Below, piece after piece: positions 6,126 to 8,649 of a stretch of DNA of 8,649 nt. A program made the translations under genes and the position numbers. Source of the DNA: an uncultured Bacilli bacterium (lineage in GTDB: Bacteria > Bacillota_I > Bacilli_A > RF39 > UBA660); NCBI GenBank assembly GCA_934096755.1, contig CAKOMU010000041.1, forward strand, positions 1 through 8,649. The letters run 5' to 3'. Every line of letters begins with the position of its first letter. Position 1 is the first letter of the stretch. The notes beneath the pieces were generated by a model that was not told the origin of the DNA, did not search any database, and worked only from the letters and a program-made list of their open reading frames with translations.

Positions 6126-8213
6126 ATGAATAACAATTACAGTTTTGAAGTTCAAAAAATATTTAAAGATGCTGAAAATATTAAAGAAATGTTAAATCAT
6201 ACGTATGTCGGTACTGAGCATTTATTGCTAAGTTTATTAAAAAATAGTGATGAAGTAAAAAATATATGTCAAATTTATAATTTAACATATGATATTTTTT
6301 TAGGAGCCGTTAAACAAGTTTTGTTGGATACCAATAATCTTTCCGGGGCTTGTTTTTATTCATCATTATTAAAAAAGATTATTTTAAATGCTACCCAAAT
6401 TGCTGGTACCCAAACTGTTAGTCCGGTCCATTTACTAAAGGCTTTATTGGAAGAAAAAGAGGGTATAGCTATTCGTATTTTATATAATATGGATATCAAC
6501 GTCGATAAATTATATTTAGAAATAGAAAAAAAGGAACAAAATAGTAATACTTGTTTAGAATTATTTAATATTGGTAAAAATTTAGAAGATTATATTGGTG
6601 ATGATATATTAATTGGTCGTGATGAAGAAATTAACTGTCTTATTGAAACTCTTTTAAGAAAAAACAAAAATAATCCATTACTTATTGGCGAAGCTGGTGT
6701 AGGAAAAAGTGCCATTATTGAAGAATTGGTAAGAAGGATTAAAAATAAAAAAGTGCCAACATCTCTATGGAATAAAAAAATCGTATCTTTAGAAATGGGG
6801 GCCTTAGTGGCTGGTACTAAATATCGAGGAGAGTTTGAAGAAAAACTTGGCAAAGTCATTAAGGAACTAGAAAATAATCCTGACATTATTTTATTTATTG
6901 ATGAAATTCATACAATTGCTAATGCTGGGGGAGCAGAGGGTGCTATTAATGCCAGTGATATTTTAAAACCATATTTAGCACGTGGAGACATTAAAATTAT
7001 TGGTGCCACAACTACAGAAGAGTATCAAAAATATATTTTAAAGGATAAGGCTTTGATGCGGCGCTTTGAAGTTATTAAAGTATTAGAACCTAATGAAGAA
7101 GAAACTATTAATATTCTTTATGGTGTCAAAAAGTTATATGAAAATCATTATAATATTAAAATAAATAAAAAAGTTATTAATAATGTTGTTAAAATGGCTA
7201 ATAAATATATTGTCAATCGTTATAACCCTGATAAGTCTTTAGATTTATTAGATACAGCCTGTGCCAAAAAAGTATTAAATAAGGAAAATAATTTTAATTT
7301 AAGCAAATTAGAAGCCAAAATGAGCGCTATCAAAATAAAAAAAGAAAAGATGATTAAAGAAAATAAATTTAAAGAAGCTCTAGCGTATCGACATCAAGAA
7401 TTAAACTTAATGGATAAACTTTCGCAGTATCAAAGTAAACCTATCACTTTAACGATCCAAGATGTCACCAATACTTTAACAGAACGTTTACATATTCCTA
7501 ACTTAGCTAATAAATGGCCAGCTTTAAATACTTATCTAAATGATCGTATTATCGGTCAAGAAGAGGCAATCAAGTTAATATCTAAAACTTTGCCTCTAAA
7601 TGAAGGTCCAGTATCTATCATGTTAACGGGTTCTACAGGAGTGGGGAAAACCCAAACGGTTAAAGAAATTGCTAAATTTTTAGACATTCCATTAATTAAA
7701 TTAGATATGACTGAATATAGCACGGATATATCGATTACAAGATTGCTTGGTGCTAGTGCTGGTTATGTAGGATATGATGAGCAATGCATATTTGATAAAA
7801 TTAAAATGAATCCTTGTTCTATAATTTTGTTAGATGAAGTTGAAAAATCTTCACCTCAAGTTTTAAATTTATTTTTACAAATTTTGGATGAAGGATATAT
7901 TACCAATGCAAAGGGTGAAAAAATTAATTTTAAAAATACTTACATCTTTTTAACAAGTAATGCTAAAGCCTTTACTAATGTAGGTTTTATGAAAAACAAA
8001 ACTAGCTATGAAAATAATTTTAGTAAAGAGTTTTTAGCTAGAATTAAATTTATTGTTCCATTTAAAAATATTGATAGACAAATGATTAATAAATATTTAC
8101 ATAAATTGGGTATTAATAATAATGAAATAGTTAATGGATTTGATTATCAAAATCAAGGATTTCGTGGTTTTGATCGTTACTTACAAACAAAATTAAAAAA
8201 AGTAACAAATTAA
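6126..8213 (+). CDS. clpC: ClpC-like AAA+ unfoldase with shortened D2 lid
   Basis: Hsp100 protein expected to unfold substrates and feed them to ClpP. Residues 1-135 form the double Clp_N domain (HTYVGTEHLLLSLL). The first AAA+ module has Walker A GEAGVGKS (188-195), pore segment KYRGEF, Walker B ILFIDE (255-260) and arginine fingers Arg312-Arg313. A short middle domain (392-433) contains a UVR-like stretch (KFKEALAYRHQELN), typical of ClpC rather than ClpB. The second module has Walker A GSTGVGKT (502-509), pore loop GYVGY, Walker B IILLDE (566-571), the ClpP-docking tripeptide VGF (619-621), Arg639 and a sensor-2-like GFR (678-680). At 695 residues it is about 115 shorter than B. subtilis ClpC: the D2 lid is cut to about 50 residues and the entry to D2 lacks about ten. 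GGAGG lies four bases before the ATG. No ctsR, mcsA or mcsB is adjacent. The family is secure; the exact subfamily less so. Confidence 0.9.
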   Translation: MNNNYSFEVQKIFKDAENIKEMLNHTYVGTEHLLLSLLKNSDEVKNICQIYNLTYDIFLGAVKQVLLDTNNLSGACFYSSLLKKIILNATQIAGTQTVSPVHLLKALLEEKEGIAIRILYNMDINVDKLYLEIEKKEQNSNTCLELFNIGKNLEDYIGDDILIGRDEEINCLIETLLRKNKNNPLLIGEAGVGKSAIIEELVRRIKNKKVPTSLWNKKIVSLEMGALVAGTKYRGEFEEKLGKVIKELENNPDIILFIDEIHTIANAGGAEGAINASDILKPYLARGDIKIIGATTTEEYQKYILKDKALMRRFEVIKVLEPNEEETINILYGVKKLYENHYNIKINKKVINNVVKMANKYIVNRYNPDKSLDLLDTACAKKVLNKENNFNLSKLEAKMSAIKIKKEKMIKENKFKEALAYRHQELNLMDKLSQYQSKPITLTIQDVTNTLTERLHIPNLANKWPALNTYLNDRIIGQEEAIKLISKTLPLNEGPVSIMLTGSTGVGKTQTVKEIAKFLDIPLIKLDMTEYSTDISITRLLGASAGYVGYDEQCIFDKIKMNPCSIILLDEVEKSSPQVLNLFLQILDEGYITNAKGEKINFKNTYIFLTSNAKAFTNVGFMKNKTSYENNFSKEFLARIKFIVPFKNIDRQMINKYLHKLGINNNEIVNGFDYQNQGFRGFDRYLQTKLKKVTN

Positions 8214-8280
8214 GGGCGTAAATAATTAGAAAATTTTGGACTAGCACATAAAATATTATAGAAGAATGAGGAGGTGAATT

Positions 8281-8559
8281 ATGACTTTAACATCCTCAAT
8301 TGTAATAATGCTTGTTGCATATGTCTTTGGTGCCATTACAAAAATGTTTATTGATACTATTCCTAATAAATTTATTCCTATTCAAAATGTTTTGATTGGT
8401 GTACTTAGTGGCATAATATGTTTCTATTTAAAAATCAATGATACTTTATTAGAAGCTATATTATTAGGAATAATGTCTACGATGAGTGCTGGAGGATTAG
8501 CTGATTTAATCGATACCAAAAAAGTTTTAACTAAAAAAAATGAAGATAGCTTTGGCTAA
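8281..8559 (+). CDS. Small holin-like membrane protein
   Basis: A 92-residue protein with three hydrophobic segments (about 5-20, 33-50, 56-76) and a charged, lysine-rich C-terminal tail (79-88). The pattern of IP followed by a Gly-rich second helix (NKFIPIQNVLIGVLSGI) and then AILLGIMSTMSAGGLADLI resembles small phage holins of the Phage_holin_5 type, which make pores for endolysin release. No endolysin, other phage gene or attachment site is visible in the window, so it may be a lone phage relic, a domesticated toxin-like pore, or an unrelated small membrane protein. A very strong GAGGAGGTGA (8268-8277) precedes the ATG. It follows the clpC-like gene by 67 bases with no terminator between, so cotranscription is possible; a weak promoter (TTAGAA, 17 bp, TAAAAT at 8249-8254) cannot be excluded. 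Confidence 0.7.
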   Translation: MTLTSSIVIMLVAYVFGAITKMFIDTIPNKFIPIQNVLIGVLSGIICFYLKINDTLLEAILLGIMSTMSAGGLADLIDTKKVLTKKNEDSFG

Positions 8560-8588
8560 CTTAGAAACTAGAAATAAAGTGATAAAAT

Positions 8589-8628
8589 AAATGTAGACAG
8601 TAAAAAAAGATACTGTTTACATTTTTTT
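8589..8628 (+). terminator. Intrinsic terminator after the holin-like gene
   Basis: A 14-bp stem with one G-U pair (8589-8602 with 8611-8624) closes an eight-base A-rich loop and is followed by T residues to 8628. The reverse strand also gives a stable hairpin followed by ATTTATTTTAT, so it may act in both directions. It contains the right copy of the window's 22-nt repeat. Confidence 0.9.
8593..8614 (+). repeat. Right copy of a 22-nt inverted repeat pair
   Basis: Begins GTAGACAGT and ends AAAAAAGATACT, matching the minus strand of 37-58 at 21 of 22 positions (the one difference is at the tenth base, A here and T there). It spans the left arm, the loop and the start of the right arm of the terminator, so the match includes unpaired loop bases and not only the stem. 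Confidence 0.6.
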
Positions 8629-8629
8629 A

Positions 8630-8649
8630 TGTAATAATATTTATAAGGA
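8630..8649 (+). promoter_or_regulatory. Possible start of the next gene's leader at the window edge
   Basis: TG at 8630-8631 followed after one base by AATAAT (8633-8638) is a weak extended -10, and the window ends in AAGGA (8645-8649), a likely Shine-Dalgarno core. This repeats the compact terminator, -10 box, Shine-Dalgarno arrangement seen before the transporter gene. The gene itself would begin beyond the window. Confidence 0.3.

Noticed and set aside
6590..6886. Minus-strand open frame of 98 codons inside the clpC-like gene
   Set aside because: It is antisense to the first Walker A region, which is clearly coding on the plus strand.
8214..8280. Continuation of the clpC-like gene past its stop by frameshift
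   Set aside because: No frame downstream of the TAA encodes lid-like sequence; stops occur in all frames within a short distance.
37..8614. The inverted 22-nt repeats as ends of a transposon spanning the window
   Set aside because: The enclosed genes include housekeeping lysS and clpC, no transposase is present, and the right copy is plainly part of a terminator.

Overview
The window comes from an A+T-rich, low-GC Gram-positive bacterium. It is probably a member of the Bacilli, perhaps one of the poorly cultured gut lineages near Erysipelotrichales/RF39, but the taxonomy is inference. Genes open with strong AGGAGG-type Shine-Dalgarno sites, stops are mostly TAA, and no in-frame TGA is read as tryptophan in any of the six genes. 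A sortase with an apparent cell-wall-anchored substrate implies a peptidoglycan wall, which argues against a wall-less mollicute.

Layout. Positions 92-1666 (minus) encode a class B sortase carrying an unusual N-terminal region of about 270 residues ahead of its membrane helix. Transcribed away from it across a 130-bp gap, 1797-2360 (plus) encodes a small secreted protein with a signal peptide, a beta-rich cohesin-like body and a C-terminal sorting signal of the form QTKTG-hydrophobic-basic. The two look like a sortase/substrate pair. After a strong terminator, 2428-4323 encodes lysyl-tRNA synthetase fused at its C terminus to an EMAPII/Trbp111-type tRNA-binding domain. Next come a multi-spanning transporter resembling the YfcC/ion-transporter superfamily (4437-6029), a ClpC-like AAA+ unfoldase with a shortened second AAA+ lid (6126-8213), and a 92-residue holin-like membrane protein (8281-8559).

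Organisation. Four intrinsic terminators (after 2360, 4323, 6029 and 8559) split the window into mostly single-gene units. Promoters with extended -10 boxes sit directly behind or inside the preceding terminator, so leaders are very short. Only the clpC-like gene and the holin-like gene lack a terminator between them. In Bacillus and Staphylococcus lysS lies a short distance upstream of ctsR-mcsA-mcsB-clpC. The lysS-transporter-clpC order here may be a remnant of that neighbourhood without ctsR, mcsA or mcsB, and no CtsR operator was found.

A near-identical 22-nt sequence (21 of 22 positions) occurs in opposite orientations at the two ends of the window. At the right end it forms the body of a terminator hairpin; at the left end the matching arm is degraded. 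No rRNA, tRNA, CRISPR array, insertion sequence or riboswitch was found, and no gene-free stretch reaches 300 bases.
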